Counted from the first letter of the stretch, positions 28,817-37,625 are shown. The stretch is DNA of 64,000 nucleotides from an uncultured Muribaculaceae bacterium (GCA_944320595.1 CALUIB010000012.1:1-64000), one strand, 5' to 3'. The notes: a model not told the origin generated them from the letters alone. Translations and numbers: made by a program.

Positions 28817-29251
28817 TTACAGGCGGTCGTATGGGAGCATGGCAAGCATCTGCGCCATCTTTTTCACCCCGTCGCCGAGCGGTTTTGCCGCCATCGAGCG
28901 CAACATGAAGTTCAGCTCCACTTGGAATTCCACCTCCAACGAGGTCTCGCCCGCGCCGGCCTCGGCAAGGTTGATTACAGCCTTGAACGGCAATGGAAAC
29001 TGCTGCGCCTCCATCACTATGCGTGTCGGCTCGGCCTTTTCGGTAATCTTCAGCAGCACTTTCCCCACGGGATTGGCGTTGAAAGCTATCGAGTCGCTCG
29101 AAAACTCCACGTCGTTGAGCCTCGCCTTCATGTCGGCAGGTATATTCTCATTCTCAAGCAGCGGCTTGAAACATTCGGGATTCGACAACTTGCCATACAC
29201 GGTGGAAATGTCGTAATGCACGGTTTCGGTGTTGCTCTTGTAACTGTCCAT
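28817..29251 (-). CDS. SRPBCC (START-like) family protein
   Basis: 144 aa. It has the single-domain ligand-binding fold of the SRPBCC superfamily: TVHYDISTVYGKLSNPECFKPLLE at the N-terminus, a central beta sheet (KVLLKITEKAEPTRIVMEA, FKAVINLAEAGAGETSLEVEFQVELNFML) and a long C-terminal helix (GDGVKKMAQMLAML). No catalytic residue is predicted. It follows pyrE by 30 bases and ends at the shared terminator, so it is cotranscribed. I infer no specific role in pyrimidine synthesis. Confidence 0.8.
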   Translation of the reverse strand: MDSYKSNTETVHYDISTVYGKLSNPECFKPLLENENIPADMKARLNDVEFSSDSIAFNANPVGKVLLKITEKAEPTRIVMEAQQFPLPFKAVINLAEAGAGETSLEVEFQVELNFMLRSMAAKPLGDGVKKMAQMLAMLPYDRL

Positions 29252-29281
29252 ATCAGTCGGTATGCGTGTGCTATCAAGGGG

Positions 29282-29944
29282 TTACTCCACTGTGGGTTCT
29301 TCGGTGATTTTCGACGGAACCCAGTTGGCCGGGTCACGACGCCACTCCTTCAGCGTCTCCACGTCGCTGTCCTTTATATAATTGGTGGCAAGTGCCACTT
29401 CCACCATGGCATTGTAGTTGCTTATGGTGTGCAGCTCTATGCCGGCTTCGCGGAACTTCTTCACCGACACCGGGAACTCGTAGGTGAATATGGCAGCCAT
29501 GCCCACCACCTCGCAACCCACGTTGCGAATGGCCTCGCAAGCCTTCAGGCTGCTGCCGCCGGTCGAGATAAGGTCTTCGATCACCACCACGCGCTGCCCG
29601 GCCTTGAGGTTGCCCTCTATAAGGTTCTCAAGCCCGTGATCCTTGGGATTGGAACGCACATACACGTATGGCAGCCCCAGCGTGTCGGCCACCAACGCGC
29701 CTTGTGCTATGGCACCCGTGGCCACGCCCGCTATCACATCAACATCTTTGAATTTTTCAAGTATTATGCGGCACAATTCCACTTTTATGAAATTGCGTAT
29801 GTCGGGATACGACAACGTCTTGCGGTTGTCGGTATATATAGGTGAATTCCACCCCGAGGCCCATGTGAAAGGATTTTCGGGTTGCAGAATGATAGCACTG
29901 ATATTCAGCAATTTTTCGGCTAAGATGTGATCGACTTTTTCCAT
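29282..29944 (-). CDS. pyrE: Orotate phosphoribosyltransferase
   Basis: 220 aa enzyme that joins orotate to PRPP to give orotidine 5'-phosphate in pyrimidine synthesis. The type I PRT fold is clear: ASGWNSPIYTDNRKTLSYP near the N-terminus, IAGVATGAIAQGALVAD, YVRSNPKDHG with the catalytic Lys region, and the PRPP-binding loop VVVIEDLISTGGSSLKA. A C-terminal extension of about 20 residues is present. First gene of a two-gene operon with the SRPBCC protein. Confidence 0.96.
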   Translation of the reverse strand: MEKVDHILAEKLLNISAIILQPENPFTWASGWNSPIYTDNRKTLSYPDIRNFIKVELCRIILEKFKDVDVIAGVATGAIAQGALVADTLGLPYVYVRSNPKDHGLENLIEGNLKAGQRVVVIEDLISTGGSSLKACEAIRNVGCEVVGMAAIFTYEFPVSVKKFREAGIELHTISNYNAMVEVALATNYIKDSDVETLKEWRRDPANWVPSKITEEPTVE

Positions 29945-29982
29945 TTTTAAATTATGATATGTAGTTAATTGGTTTCACGCTG

Positions 29983-29990
29983 CAAAAGTA
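29983..29990 (-). promoter_or_regulatory. pyrE -7 box
   Basis: Reads TACTTTTG on the minus strand; no clear -33 box. Confidence 0.5.
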
Positions 29991-30119
29991 CAACATTAAT
30001 TGCATATCTCGGAACAATCGGTGTTATATTTTATGCATATTTCTCCACGGCACGAAAAAATCAGGGCCAAACTATTTGAAATATGCGCCTTTTGTAGTAA
30101 CTTGCATAAAAATAAAAAA

Positions 30120-30563
30120 ATGACACGACTGAAAATAGGCGACGAATGGTGGACTGCCCCGGCCGAAGGCGAAAACGGGGCTTTGGTGATGGTGACAGGG
30201 CGCAAGGGCGTTGAACCGGTAATTGAATCGGGGCGTTTCAACGACCGCGTGGAAGTCACCTGGAAATATGGCACGGCAGGCATGCCCGGCGATGAAACGG
30301 CACGGCTGATGGAACAGGTTGACAACGCGCTGCGCGAGGAGTTTGGCCGCGACGCAGTGGCCGTGCTCACGGGGATATACACCGGCGAGGGCCAGCGCAA
30401 CTGGGTATTCTACGTCAGCAGCCTGCAATCGTTCCGATACCGTTTCAACCACGCGCTCGAACCATTCGAGACGCTGCCGCTCGAAATATACGCCGAACAC
30501 GACCCCGAGTGGGCCGAGTACCGCGAAATGCGCAGCCTCACCGAAATTGCCGACGGAGAATGA
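30120..30563 (+). CDS. DUF695 domain protein
   Basis: 147 aa. The sequence follows the DUF695 pattern: an N-terminal strand region (DEWWTAPAEGENGALVMVTGR), FNDRVEVTWKYG, MEQVDNALREEFGRDAVAVLTGIYTGEGQRNWVFYVSS and YRFNHALEPFETLPLEIYAEHDPEWAEY. No function is known for the family. The ATG at 30120 is used; the frame is open upstream to 30000, but that extension is AT-rich and unlike coding sequence here. It diverges from pyrE. Confidence 0.8.
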   Translation: MTRLKIGDEWWTAPAEGENGALVMVTGRKGVEPVIESGRFNDRVEVTWKYGTAGMPGDETARLMEQVDNALREEFGRDAVAVLTGIYTGEGQRNWVFYVSSLQSFRYRFNHALEPFETLPLEIYAEHDPEWAEYREMRSLTEIADGE

Positions 30564-30565
30564 CC

Positions 30566-30603
30566 GCCACTTGCGGGCTTGCTTGGGCAAGCCTGCAAGT
30601 GGC
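30566..30603 (+). terminator. Strong hairpin after the DUF695 gene
   Basis: Stem GCCACTTGC(G)GGCTTGC with its complement and a TTGG loop. No T-run follows, so it may be a cruciform or processing site rather than a full terminator. Confidence 0.55.
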
Positions 30604-30650
30604 AGCTGAGAGATACCAACTTTATTGTCAAACCCTTAAAACAGTGCATT

Positions 30651-30890
30651 ATGAACCAACTGTGGCTTTGGATAGTTATCTCTTTGGTAATAGGGATAAT
30701 ATCGGCATTTGTATTCACAAGTGCAGTCAACCGAATGGCCGAAGTGCCCGAAGACACCACCGACAATGCAGCCGGAATAAGCAAGTTGAGTAACATTGCA
30801 TTGAACATGGTCGTCTTCAGCATCCTGTCATTCTTAATTGCATGGCTCATCATGGCGGTGCTGCAACGCGGCCCGTATGCCCTCACGTAG
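30651..30890 (+). CDS. Small two-helix membrane protein
   Basis: 79 aa. Two hydrophobic segments (LWLWIVISLVIGIISAFVFTSAV and ALNMVVFSILSFLIAWLIMAVL) are joined by an acidic loop (AEVPEDTTDNAAG). No family recognised. The ATG at 30651 gives the compact protein; the upstream extension lies across the hairpin at 30566-30603. A strong terminator follows, and the codon use fits the region, so it is likely real. Confidence 0.65.
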   Translation: MNQLWLWIVISLVIGIISAFVFTSAVNRMAEVPEDTTDNAAGISKLSNIALNMVVFSILSFLIAWLIMAVLQRGPYALT

Positions 30891-30916
30891 CACCCGCTCC
30901 ATGACCCACACACAGT

Positions 30917-30952
30917 GTCCCGGCACCGCAGCGAGCGGTGCCGGGACTCTTA
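30917..30952 (+). terminator. Terminator
   Basis: Stem GTCCCGGCACCG(C)/(G)CGGTGCCGGGAC then CTCTTAT, after the small membrane protein gene. Confidence 0.82.
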
Positions 30953-31017
30953 TCATATATAATCCAATGCTGCAAAACGCAATTTGATTTGTTCTTTCGT
31001 ATCTTTAACACGCACAT

Positions 31018-31099
31018 CAATGATAAGCCGTTTTCGGGAATTTATAGAAATCTGCAATCTGTTTTTTTGCAATTTCTCTCAACTTGCGCTATCTTTGCA
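31018..31099 (+). repeat. Promoter-bearing hairpin repeat upstream of the SecB-like operon
   Basis: TTTG (31066-31069), 20 bases, TATCTTTG (31090-31097). The 3' part (TCTCAACTTGCGCTATCTTTGCATAA) matches the pfkA and window-start copies; the palindrome (GAAATCTGCA/TGCAATTTC) is different and shorter. A TATCTTTA just upstream (about 30996-31003) may be the worn end of another copy. Confidence 0.8.
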
Positions 31100-31201
31100 T
31101 AAAACGTGCGATGCTATCCATTTGCATAAAAAGCACAAGTCGCAACCCCCAATTATAGTATCTCAGCGGTAATAATTGCACATAATCAAAGTTTTTACAT
31201 T

Positions 31202-31462
31202 ATGAGCACCTTATTAGACATCATTAAAAATTATTTTGAAAATACTCCAACAGACATTCTAAAGAATGATTTCAATAATCGAGAACATCTTAATGACATA
31301 GGACCAGATGTCATTGAATACGCCACATCTATACGGGAATTCTTAAACAATGAAACCATAATTGCCGAATCGGGCAATGTAAGTGTACATGAATTAGAAA
31401 TATCCAATTATCATACTACCGAAGAAATTGATACCGACTCTTTATATTATTTAGCAGCATGA
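31202..31462 (+). CDS. Small acidic protein, candidate antitoxin of a chaperone-linked system
   Basis: 86 aa, AT-rich gene unlike its neighbours. The N-terminus is helical (MSTLLDIIKNYFENTPTDIL), followed by a conserved-looking DIGPDVIEYATSIREFL block and an acidic, probably flexible C-terminus ending DSLYYLAA. It has no DNA-binding motif that I recognise. The position, first in an operon with a SecB-like chaperone 4 bases downstream and an ADP-ribosyltransferase-like protein last, fits the antitoxin of a toxin-antitoxin-chaperone module. In such systems a hydrophobic C-terminal segment makes the antitoxin depend on the chaperone; YYLAA could serve. Function is inferred from context only. Confidence 0.6.
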   Translation: MSTLLDIIKNYFENTPTDILKNDFNNREHLNDIGPDVIEYATSIREFLNNETIIAESGNVSVHELEISNYHTTEEIDTDSLYYLAA

Positions 31463-31466
31463 CTTT

Positions 31467-31874
31467 ATGGAAAAAGCAGCATTTAAATTAGATACATACC
31501 AATTTAAAAAAGCGTCTATCGATTTTAACATTCCCAATAATACCGAGTTGGATATATCATTCAACCCGAAAGGTACTTTTTATCAAAAAGAAAATCGATA
31601 CGAGCTATCATTTGACACAATAATCAGATGCAAGGAAACAGGCACAGAAGTCATCAATATTTCATGTGTGGCATATTTTTCATTTAACACAGCTGTTTCG
31701 TTAAATGAAATTCCCAATTTTTTTTATCCTAACAGCCTTGCCATATTGTTTCCATACATAAGGGCTTTCGTCAGTACAATTTCACTTCAAGCAAACACAC
31801 AACCGATATTACTACCCACTATAAACCTAATAGGACTCACTGACGAACTGCGCTATAATACAGTCGCAAAATGA
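31467..31874 (+). CDS. SecB-like chaperone
   Basis: 135 aa. The SecB fold is recognisable along the whole length: an N-terminal strand (LDTYQFKKASIDFNIPN), YELSFDTIIRC, EVINISCVAYFSFN and the diagnostic FYPNSLAILFPYIRAFVSTI followed by PILLPTINLIGL, which aligns with SecB CPNILFPYARECITSM and LNLAPVNF. Classical SecB carries preproteins to SecA. A stand-alone AT-rich copy between two small genes is the hallmark of SecB-like partners in toxin-antitoxin-chaperone modules, where the chaperone stabilises the antitoxin. Start is 4 bases after the preceding stop and the next gene overlaps it by ATGA, so the three are translationally coupled. Confidence 0.85.
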   Translation: MEKAAFKLDTYQFKKASIDFNIPNNTELDISFNPKGTFYQKENRYELSFDTIIRCKETGTEVINISCVAYFSFNTAVSLNEIPNFFYPNSLAILFPYIRAFVSTISLQANTQPILLPTINLIGLTDELRYNTVAK

Positions 31875-32467
31875 AATATATAACGATATACCAAACCTTG
31901 GAGGACAGGCAAAACGACGACGCAGTCAAAAGACATGGCCCCTACTTCTGTTCTATATATAAAACCGATGGAAAACTAAAAACAGGTTCAACCGAACCTT
32001 GGCTTGGAGAAGGCTATTACTTTTGGGATTCTCGGTTAGACGATGCCAAATGGTGGGGAGAAACCATTTACACAAATTACGGCAAAGGGTATATTATATG
32101 CAGCACTTCATTCGACCTGCACTCTCCACTCCTTTTCGATATGGTGGGAGACTTGTCAGCTTTTGACGACTTTATTGAATGTGCCAAGTATATCAAGCAG
32201 AAACAGCAATTATCTAAAATAAGTTTCTCATACGTTCTTGCATATCTAAAAGAATTGCCCGATTTCAAATACAAAGCTATTAGGGTGTGGCCAAGTCCCA
32301 AAACATTGCAAAGCACATTAATAAAATTTCCCAAAAACGACATCTCGCTAAAGCAATTGGGCAAAGTGCAAATATGCTTTTTCGACAAAACGCTACTCAC
32401 GCAACCATTTGACATAATTTACAAGCACCAAATTGAAAACGATTTTACAAGCGACTTTGCAATCTGA
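31871..32467 (+). CDS. ADP-ribosyltransferase-like protein, candidate toxin
   Basis: 198 aa. The first 90 residues resemble the core of small ART-fold toxins: a basic RHGPYF near residues 21-26, then EPWLGEGYYFWDSRLDDAKWWGE at 42-64 (the G-x-G-[FY]-Y-[FL] plus aromatic helix pattern that shapes the NAD site), then YIICSTSFDL at 74-83. The C-terminal half has no motif that I know. A canonical H-Y-E or R-S-E triad is not certain by eye. The ATGA overlap with the SecB-like gene and the AT-rich composition place it in the same operon. I read it as the toxin of a CmdTAC-like phage-defence system; the catalytic assignment is inference. Confidence 0.55.
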   Translation: MKYITIYQTLEDRQNDDAVKRHGPYFCSIYKTDGKLKTGSTEPWLGEGYYFWDSRLDDAKWWGETIYTNYGKGYIICSTSFDLHSPLLFDMVGDLSAFDDFIECAKYIKQKQQLSKISFSYVLAYLKELPDFKYKAIRVWPSPKTLQSTLIKFPKNDISLKQLGKVQICFFDKTLLTQPFDIIYKHQIENDFTSDFAI

Positions 32468-32534
32468 ATAAACATTGGCCAGCCTCATTACTTAAAGCGC
32501 AAAACCGCCATTCTTCCTCATTCCTAATTGAATA

Positions 32535-32566
32535 TTTGTGTATGTTGCAAAAAAGTTGTTCCTTTG
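32535..32566 (+). promoter_or_regulatory. panC promoter
   Basis: TTTG at 32535-32538, 20 bases, TTCCTTTG at 32559-32566 (one mismatch to TAnnTTTG). About 30 bases before the ATG. Confidence 0.55.
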
Positions 32567-32595
32567 CAAGTCTTTTTGAAACAACATAATCAAGG

Positions 32596-33441
32596 ATGAT
32601 TGTAATAAGCAAAGTCAATGAGTTGGAGAAGGCTGTCGAGGCCTTCCGCATCGAGGGCAAGTCGATAGGGCTTGTTCCCACAATGGGCGCATTGCACCAG
32701 GGCCACCTGTCGCTCGTGGAACGATGCCGCCGGGAAAACGACGTGGTAGTGGTGAGCGTTTTCGTCAACCCCACCCAATTCAACAACAAAGAAGACCTGC
32801 GCACATATCCGCGCACTGAAGATGCCGACAAGTCACTGCTCGCCGGGGCAGGCTGCGACATAGTGTTCATGCCCACCGTCGAGGAAGTATATCCCGAACC
32901 CGACACACGCGTGTTCGACCTTGGCCTGGTGGCCGAGGTGATGGAAGGTGCCATGCGGCCCGGCCACTTCAACGGCGTGGCGCAAATCGTGAGCAAGCTG
33001 TTCATGATGGTAAAGCCCGACCGCGCCTACTTTGGCGAAAAAGACTTCCAGCAAATAGCCGTGATAAGGCAAATGGTGAAAACCGAGGGGTTCAAGCTGC
33101 AAATCGTGGCCTGCCCCATAGTGCGCGAGGCCGACGGGCTGGCACTCAGCAGCCGCAACGTGCGCCTCTCGCCCGAGGCCAGGCAGACGGCCCCGGCCAT
33201 ATACCGCACCCTGCAAGAAAGCCTTGACTACGCAAAAAGCCACACCGTGGCCGAAACGCAGAAGTTCGTCACCGACCGCATAAACTCATTCCCCGAAATG
33301 GAAGTAGAATATTACCAAATAGTGGACGGCACCACGCTGATGCCCGTGACCGGCTGGGACGAAAGCAATTACATAGTGGGATGCGTTACCGCCTACTGCG
33401 GCGGCGTGCGGCTAATCGACAACATAGCATATAAAAAATAA
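32596..33441 (+). CDS. panC: Pantothenate synthetase
   Basis: 281 aa enzyme that joins pantoate and beta-alanine using ATP (vitamin B5 synthesis). Motifs: [20 protein letters not shown] with the HIGH-like nucleotide site, [41 protein letters not shown] and the [10 protein letters not shown] (KMSKS-equivalent) loop. Length is normal. panD follows by 20 bases, so both steps that lead to pantothenate here are in one operon with ffh behind them. Confidence 0.97.
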   Translation: MIVISKVNELEKAVEAFRIEGKSIGLVPTMGALHQGHLSLVERCRRENDVVVVSVFVNPTQFNNKEDLRTYPRTEDADKSLLAGAGCDIVFMPTVEEVYPEPDTRVFDLGLVAEVMEGAMRPGHFNGVAQIVSKLFMMVKPDRAYFGEKDFQQIAVIRQMVKTEGFKLQIVACPIVREADGLALSSRNVRLSPEARQTAPAIYRTLQESLDYAKSHTVAETQKFVTDRINSFPEMEVEYYQIVDGTTLMPVTGWDESNYIVGCVTAYCGGVRLIDNIAYKK

Positions 33442-33461
33442 CGAAACCGCCTGCAAAAGCA

Positions 33462-33815
33462 ATGCTTATACAAGTTCTGAAATCCAAGATACACCGCGTG
33501 ACCGTGACCGAGGCCAACCTCAACTACATAGGCAGCATTACCATCGACCAGGACTTAATCGATGCCGCCGGAATAATCGCGGGCGAGCGCGTGTTCATAG
33601 TAGATAACAACAACGGCGAGCGGTTAGACACATACGTGATAGCAGGCGAGCGAGGCTCGGGCGTGGTGTGCCTCAACGGCGCGGCGGCACGGAAGGTGCA
33701 GCCGGGCGACATCGTGATAATAATGGCATACGCAATGATGACACCCGACGAGGCCCGCGACTTCAAGCCGTCGATTATATTCCCCGAAACAGGCACCAAC
33801 CGGCTGCCACGATAA
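33462..33815 (+). CDS. panD: Aspartate 1-decarboxylase
   Basis: 117 aa pyruvoyl enzyme that makes beta-alanine from aspartate. The autocleavage site is visible as NYIGSITID with Gly24-Ser25, where Ser25 becomes the pyruvoyl group, and the usual [34 protein letters not shown] core follows. It sits between panC and ffh; a 45-base gap separates it from ffh with no terminator. Confidence 0.97.
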   Translation: MLIQVLKSKIHRVTVTEANLNYIGSITIDQDLIDAAGIIAGERVFIVDNNNGERLDTYVIAGERGSGVVCLNGAAARKVQPGDIVIIMAYAMMTPDEARDFKPSIIFPETGTNRLPR

Positions 33816-33860
33816 GTAAGGAGAAATTTCACACACACCCTCATTAAATAAAACAGAATA

Positions 33861-35195
33861 ATGTTTGAAAGTTTAAGCGAAAGACTCGAACGGTCGTTTA
33901 AGATACTAAAAGGCGAAGGCAAGATTACCGAAATCAACGTGGCCGAGACGCTCAAAGACGTGCGCCGCGCCCTAATCGATGCCGATGTCAACTACAAGGT
34001 GGCAAAGCAATTTGTCGATACAGTGAAGGCAAAGGCCCTGGGCCAAAACGTAATTAACTCCCTGAAGCCCAAAGAGCTGATGGTAAAAATCGTCCACGAC
34101 GAGCTCACACAGCTCATGGGCGGCGAACAGGCCGAGTTCAAAATCGAGGGCAAGCCTGCAATAATCCTAATGTCGGGGTTGCAAGGCTCGGGAAAGACCA
34201 CATTCTCGGGAAAGCTGGCACGCAAGCTCAAGAGCGAGCGTGGCAAGCGTCCGCTGCTCGTGGCCTGCGACGTTTACCGCCCAGCCGCAATAGAACAGCT
34301 TAAAGTGCTCGCCCAGCAAATCGACGTGCCGGTGTTCACCGAACCCAATTGCAACAACCCCGTGAAGATTGCCACCGACGCCATCGCCGAGGCACGCAAG
34401 ATGAACTACGACTTGGTAATCATCGACACCGCCGGCCGCCTTGCCGTCGATGAAAAGATGATGGACGAAATCGAGGCCATCAAGAAGGCCGTCAACCCCA
34501 CCGAAACACTCTTCGTGGTCGATGCAATGACGGGGCAGGACGCAGTGAACACCGCCAAGGAGTTCAACGACCGCCTCGACTTCGACGGAGTGGTGCTCAC
34601 CAAGCTCGACGGCGACACGCGCGGCGGTGCAGCCCTTTCCATACGCACAGTGGTCGATAAGCCAATCAAGTTTGTCGGCACGGGCGAAAAGCTCGAAGCA
34701 ATCGACCCGTTCCGCCCCGCCGGAATGGCCGACCGCATACTGGGCATGGGCGACATAGTGTCGTTCGTGGAACGTATGCAGCAAAACTACGACGAGGAGG
34801 AGGCCCGCAAGCTGCAAGCCAAGATAGCCAAGAACAAATTCGACTTCAACGACTTCATGAACCAGATAGCCCAAATAAAGAAAATGGGCAACCTGAAGGA
34901 CTTGGCATCGATGATTCCGGGCGTGGGCAAGGCCCTGAAGGACGTGGAAATTGACGACAACGCCTTCAAGGGAATCGAGGCCATAATCAACTCAATGACC
35001 CCCTACGAGCGCGAGCATCCCGAAATAATCAACGGCAGCCGCCGCCAGCGCATAGCCGCCGGTAGCGGAACGTCGCTGCAAGAGGTGAACCGCCTGCTCA
35101 AGCAATTCGAGGAGACGCGCAAGATGATGCGCCAAGTCACCACCATGGGCAACCCGCTCAAGGCCATGCGCGCAATGAAGAAGAAACGCCGCTAA
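33861..35195 (+). CDS. ffh: Signal recognition particle GTPase
   Basis: 444 aa. The N domain (MFESLSERLERSFKILKG), the G domain with GLQGSGKTTFSGKLA, DTAGRLAVD and TKLDGDTRGGAALS, and the Met-rich M domain (MRQVTTMGNPLKAMRAMKKKRR) are all present. Ffh binds SRP RNA and signal sequences to deliver proteins to FtsY and SecYEG; FtsY and the SRP RNA are not in this window. It is the last gene before a very strong terminator. Confidence 0.97.
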   Translation: MFESLSERLERSFKILKGEGKITEINVAETLKDVRRALIDADVNYKVAKQFVDTVKAKALGQNVINSLKPKELMVKIVHDELTQLMGGEQAEFKIEGKPAIILMSGLQGSGKTTFSGKLARKLKSERGKRPLLVACDVYRPAAIEQLKVLAQQIDVPVFTEPNCNNPVKIATDAIAEARKMNYDLVIIDTAGRLAVDEKMMDEIEAIKKAVNPTETLFVVDAMTGQDAVNTAKEFNDRLDFDGVVLTKLDGDTRGGAALSIRTVVDKPIKFVGTGEKLEAIDPFRPAGMADRILGMGDIVSFVERMQQNYDEEEARKLQAKIAKNKFDFNDFMNQIAQIKKMGNLKDLASMIPGVGKALKDVEIDDNAFKGIEAIINSMTPYEREHPEIINGSRRQRIAAGSGTSLQEVNRLLKQFEETRKMMRQVTTMGNPLKAMRAMKKKRR

Positions 35196-35230
35196 GCAGC
35201 CGCCTTAAAAACAGAAAAGCTTTTATACAT

Positions 35231-35297
35231 ACAATGAATGTACGCAACCAAAATGCTCGGCATTTTCACAACTTGCGTACATTCATTGTTTTTTGTA
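35231..35297 (+). terminator. ffh terminator
   Basis: 17-bp perfect stem (ACAATGAATGTACGCAA and complement) with a second small hairpin in its loop (AAAATGC/GCATTTT), then T6. Confidence 0.93.
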
Positions 35298-35412
35298 TCG
35301 GTTTTCGAGACCGCTTTTATGGTGCGGTTTGTAGATGTGTGTACATCGTCTCGGTGACAGCGGCCTTGCAGCACACATTTCTGACCGATTGCGTATGTCC
35401 TTAAAAAACACT

Positions 35413-35444
35413 TTTGCCAGTCTCGGTAAAAAACACTACTTTTG
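35413..35444 (+). promoter_or_regulatory. folD promoter
   Basis: TTTG at 35413-35416, 20 bases, TACTTTTG at 35437-35444; the ATG at 35470 is 25 bases on. Confidence 0.8.
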
Positions 35445-35469
35445 CAAGCAAACCAAAGCCCTTAAAATT

Positions 35470-36354
35470 ATGACACTCATCGACGGAAAAGCTATAGCTG
35501 CACAAATCAAGCAAGAAATAGCAGAAGAAGTTAACGAAATAGTGGCTCGCGGAGGGAAACGCCCGCACCTTGCCGCAATACTGGTGGGACACGACGGCGG
35601 CAGCGAAACCTACGTTGCCCACAAGGTGAAAGCCTGCGAGCAATGCGGTTTCAAGTCAACGCTCATACGTTTCGAGGACGACGTGACCGAAGAACGGTTG
35701 CTCGAAACCATAGCCGAACTTAACGCCAACGACGACATCGACGGGTTCATCGTGCAACTGCCGTTGCCCAAGCACATCCACGAGCAGAAAGTGATTGAGG
35801 CCATCGACTACCGCAAAGACGTTGACGGGTTCCACCCAATCAACGTGGGGCGCATGTCGATAGGGCTGCCATGCTATCTATCGGCCACTCCAGCCGGGAT
35901 AATAGAACTGCTACGCCGCTACGAAATCCCCACCAAGGGTGCTGAATGCGTGGTGCTGGGCCGCAGCAACATCGTGGGCAAGCCCGTGGCCGCGCTCATG
36001 ATGCAAAAGTCTTACCCGGGCAATGCCACCGTGACGGTGTGCCACAGCGCATCGAAGGATATTGCCGAAACTTGCCGCCGCGCCGACATCATCATCGCGG
36101 CACTGGGCCAGCCCGGATTTGTCACCGCCGACATGGTGAAACCTGGCGCGGTGATTATCGACGTAGGCACCACGCGCGTGCCATCCACCGCCACCAAGAG
36201 CGGCTGGAAGCTTAAAGGCGACGTTGACTTCGACAACGTGGCACCGAAGTGCTCCTACATCACCCCTGTTCCCGGAGGCGTAGGCCCCATGACCATCTGC
36301 TCGCTCATGCGCAACACCCTGCTTGCAGCCAAACGCGCCATCTACACATTGTAA
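35470..36354 (+). CDS. folD: Bifunctional methylenetetrahydrofolate dehydrogenase / cyclohydrolase
   Basis: 294 aa enzyme interconverting 5,10-methylene-, methenyl- and 10-formyl-tetrahydrofolate. Motifs: [16 protein letters not shown] with the catalytic Lys, [24 protein letters not shown], and the NADP-binding [13 protein letters not shown], then [12 protein letters not shown] at the C-terminus. The ATG at 35470 is set by the promoter; the frame is open further upstream to 35335 across the promoter. Single gene ending at its own terminator. Confidence 0.96.
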   Translation: MTLIDGKAIAAQIKQEIAEEVNEIVARGGKRPHLAAILVGHDGGSETYVAHKVKACEQCGFKSTLIRFEDDVTEERLLETIAELNANDDIDGFIVQLPLPKHIHEQKVIEAIDYRKDVDGFHPINVGRMSIGLPCYLSATPAGIIELLRRYEIPTKGAECVVLGRSNIVGKPVAALMMQKSYPGNATVTVCHSASKDIAETCRRADIIIAALGQPGFVTADMVKPGAVIIDVGTTRVPSTATKSGWKLKGDVDFDNVAPKCSYITPVPGGVGPMTICSLMRNTLLAAKRAIYTL

Positions 36355-36366
36355 CCACAGATACCC

Positions 36367-36404
36367 GAGCATATAGGGGCGCCCATGCACCTATATGCTC
36401 TTTT
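36367..36404 (+). terminator. folD terminator
   Basis: Stem GAGCATATAGG/CCTATATGCTC followed by T4. An in-frame ATG of the next gene at 36395 lies inside it, which argues for the later start at 36422. Confidence 0.85.
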
Positions 36405-36421
36405 CGTTTCCGCAATCCACC

Positions 36422-37498
36422 ATGCCACAGCTACTCTCCATTCTGCTTGTATCGCTGCTCGGGCTTGTCGGCCTGCCCGACGAGGAAATCGAGTTACTTT
36501 TCGTGGGCGATGCCATGCAGCACCAGCCGCAAATCAACGCCGCCACCCGTGCCGACGGCTCGCTCGACTACTCGCAATGCTTCACCATGATAGAAGGCGA
36601 CATCTCCGCCGCCGACTACGCCGTAGCCAACCTCGAAGTGCCGCTTGCCGGTAAACCATATGCAGGCTACCCGGTGTTCAGCGGCCCCGACGAGTTTGCC
36701 AGGCAACTGAAAAATTCAGGGTTCGACCTGCTGCTCACGGCCAATAACCACTGCCTCGACCGAGGCAGCCGCGGCCTGAGGCGCACCATCGCCACGCTCG
36801 CCAGCATGGGGATACCGAGCATAGGCACTTACAACTCCGCCGCCCACCGCGACTCGGTGATGCCGTTCATAACAGGCATAAAAGGCCGCCGCATAGCCGT
36901 GCTGACCTACACATACGGCACCAACGGGATGCCCGTGCGCGACGGCATAGTAGTTGACCACATCGACCGCGCCGCAATGCACCGCGACATAGCCCAGGCA
37001 CGCCGCAACGGCGCACAAGTGATATGCGTGTGCCTGCACTGGGGCATCGAATACCGCCGCACGCCCGACAAAGCACAGGAGGAACTTGCCGATTTCCTCA
37101 TAGACGAAGGGGTTGACTTGATAATAGGAAGCCACCCACACGTGGTGCAGCCCTTCGAGATACGCTACAGCCCGCGCCACGGCAAGAACGTGGCAATAGC
37201 ATACTCGCTGGGCAACTTCATCTCAAACCAAAACGACATCGACAGCCGCGGCGGCGCAATGGCGGTGGTGAAAGTGAAACTGCGCAACGGCCGCCCGTGC
37301 GACGTGCAGATGGGATACAAGCTGCTTTTCTGCCAAAAGCCGCGCCGCGGCATGGCCGGCGACAACTACCGCCTCATACCGGCATCGCTGCGCGACTCGG
37401 TAAGGGCCGACCAGCTGCCCGAGTTCGACCGTTTCGTGCAGCGCACTCGCGCCCTGCTTTCCCGGCACAACAGCACGGGAGTGGAGGAGCTGCAATAG
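36422..37498 (+). CDS. CapA family (PGA_cap) metallophosphoesterase-like protein
   Basis: 358 aa. After a hydrophobic N-terminus (LLSILLVSLLGLVGLP) the CapA fold shows the phosphoesterase-like metal motifs: LLFVGDAM, VANLEVPLAG, LTANNHCLDRG, CLHWGIEY, GSHPHVVQP and YSLGNFISNQ. Such proteins are named for poly-gamma-glutamate capsule synthesis, but most homologues in Bacteroidales have no proven role; no capB or capC is nearby. It probably works in the periplasm or at the membrane. Confidence 0.85.
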   Translation: MPQLLSILLVSLLGLVGLPDEEIELLFVGDAMQHQPQINAATRADGSLDYSQCFTMIEGDISAADYAVANLEVPLAGKPYAGYPVFSGPDEFARQLKNSGFDLLLTANNHCLDRGSRGLRRTIATLASMGIPSIGTYNSAAHRDSVMPFITGIKGRRIAVLTYTYGTNGMPVRDGIVVDHIDRAAMHRDIAQARRNGAQVICVCLHWGIEYRRTPDKAQEELADFLIDEGVDLIIGSHPHVVQPFEIRYSPRHGKNVAIAYSLGNFISNQNDIDSRGGAMAVVKVKLRNGRPCDVQMGYKLLFCQKPRRGMAGDNYRLIPASLRDSVRADQLPEFDRFVQRTRALLSRHNSTGVEELQ

Positions 37499-37617
37499 CC
37501 CTCGCACTACACGCAAGCGACAAGAACAAGTGTTAAAATCGCACCAATTACACCCGTTATTTCATTAAAAATATCGTAAACCCACACGGCAAGCAACTCA
37601 AATCAAAAGAAAATCAC

Positions 37618-37625
37618 TATCTTTG
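37618..37625 (+). promoter_or_regulatory. -7 box (TATCTTTG) of the glycogen synthase gene
   Basis: Perfect -7 box about 90 bases before the ATG at 37714; no good -33 box. Leader about 85 bases. Confidence 0.6.

Noticed and set aside
36395-36421. Upstream start for the CapA-like protein
   Set aside because: The ATG lies in the 3' arm of the folD terminator, so it would not be in a separate transcript.
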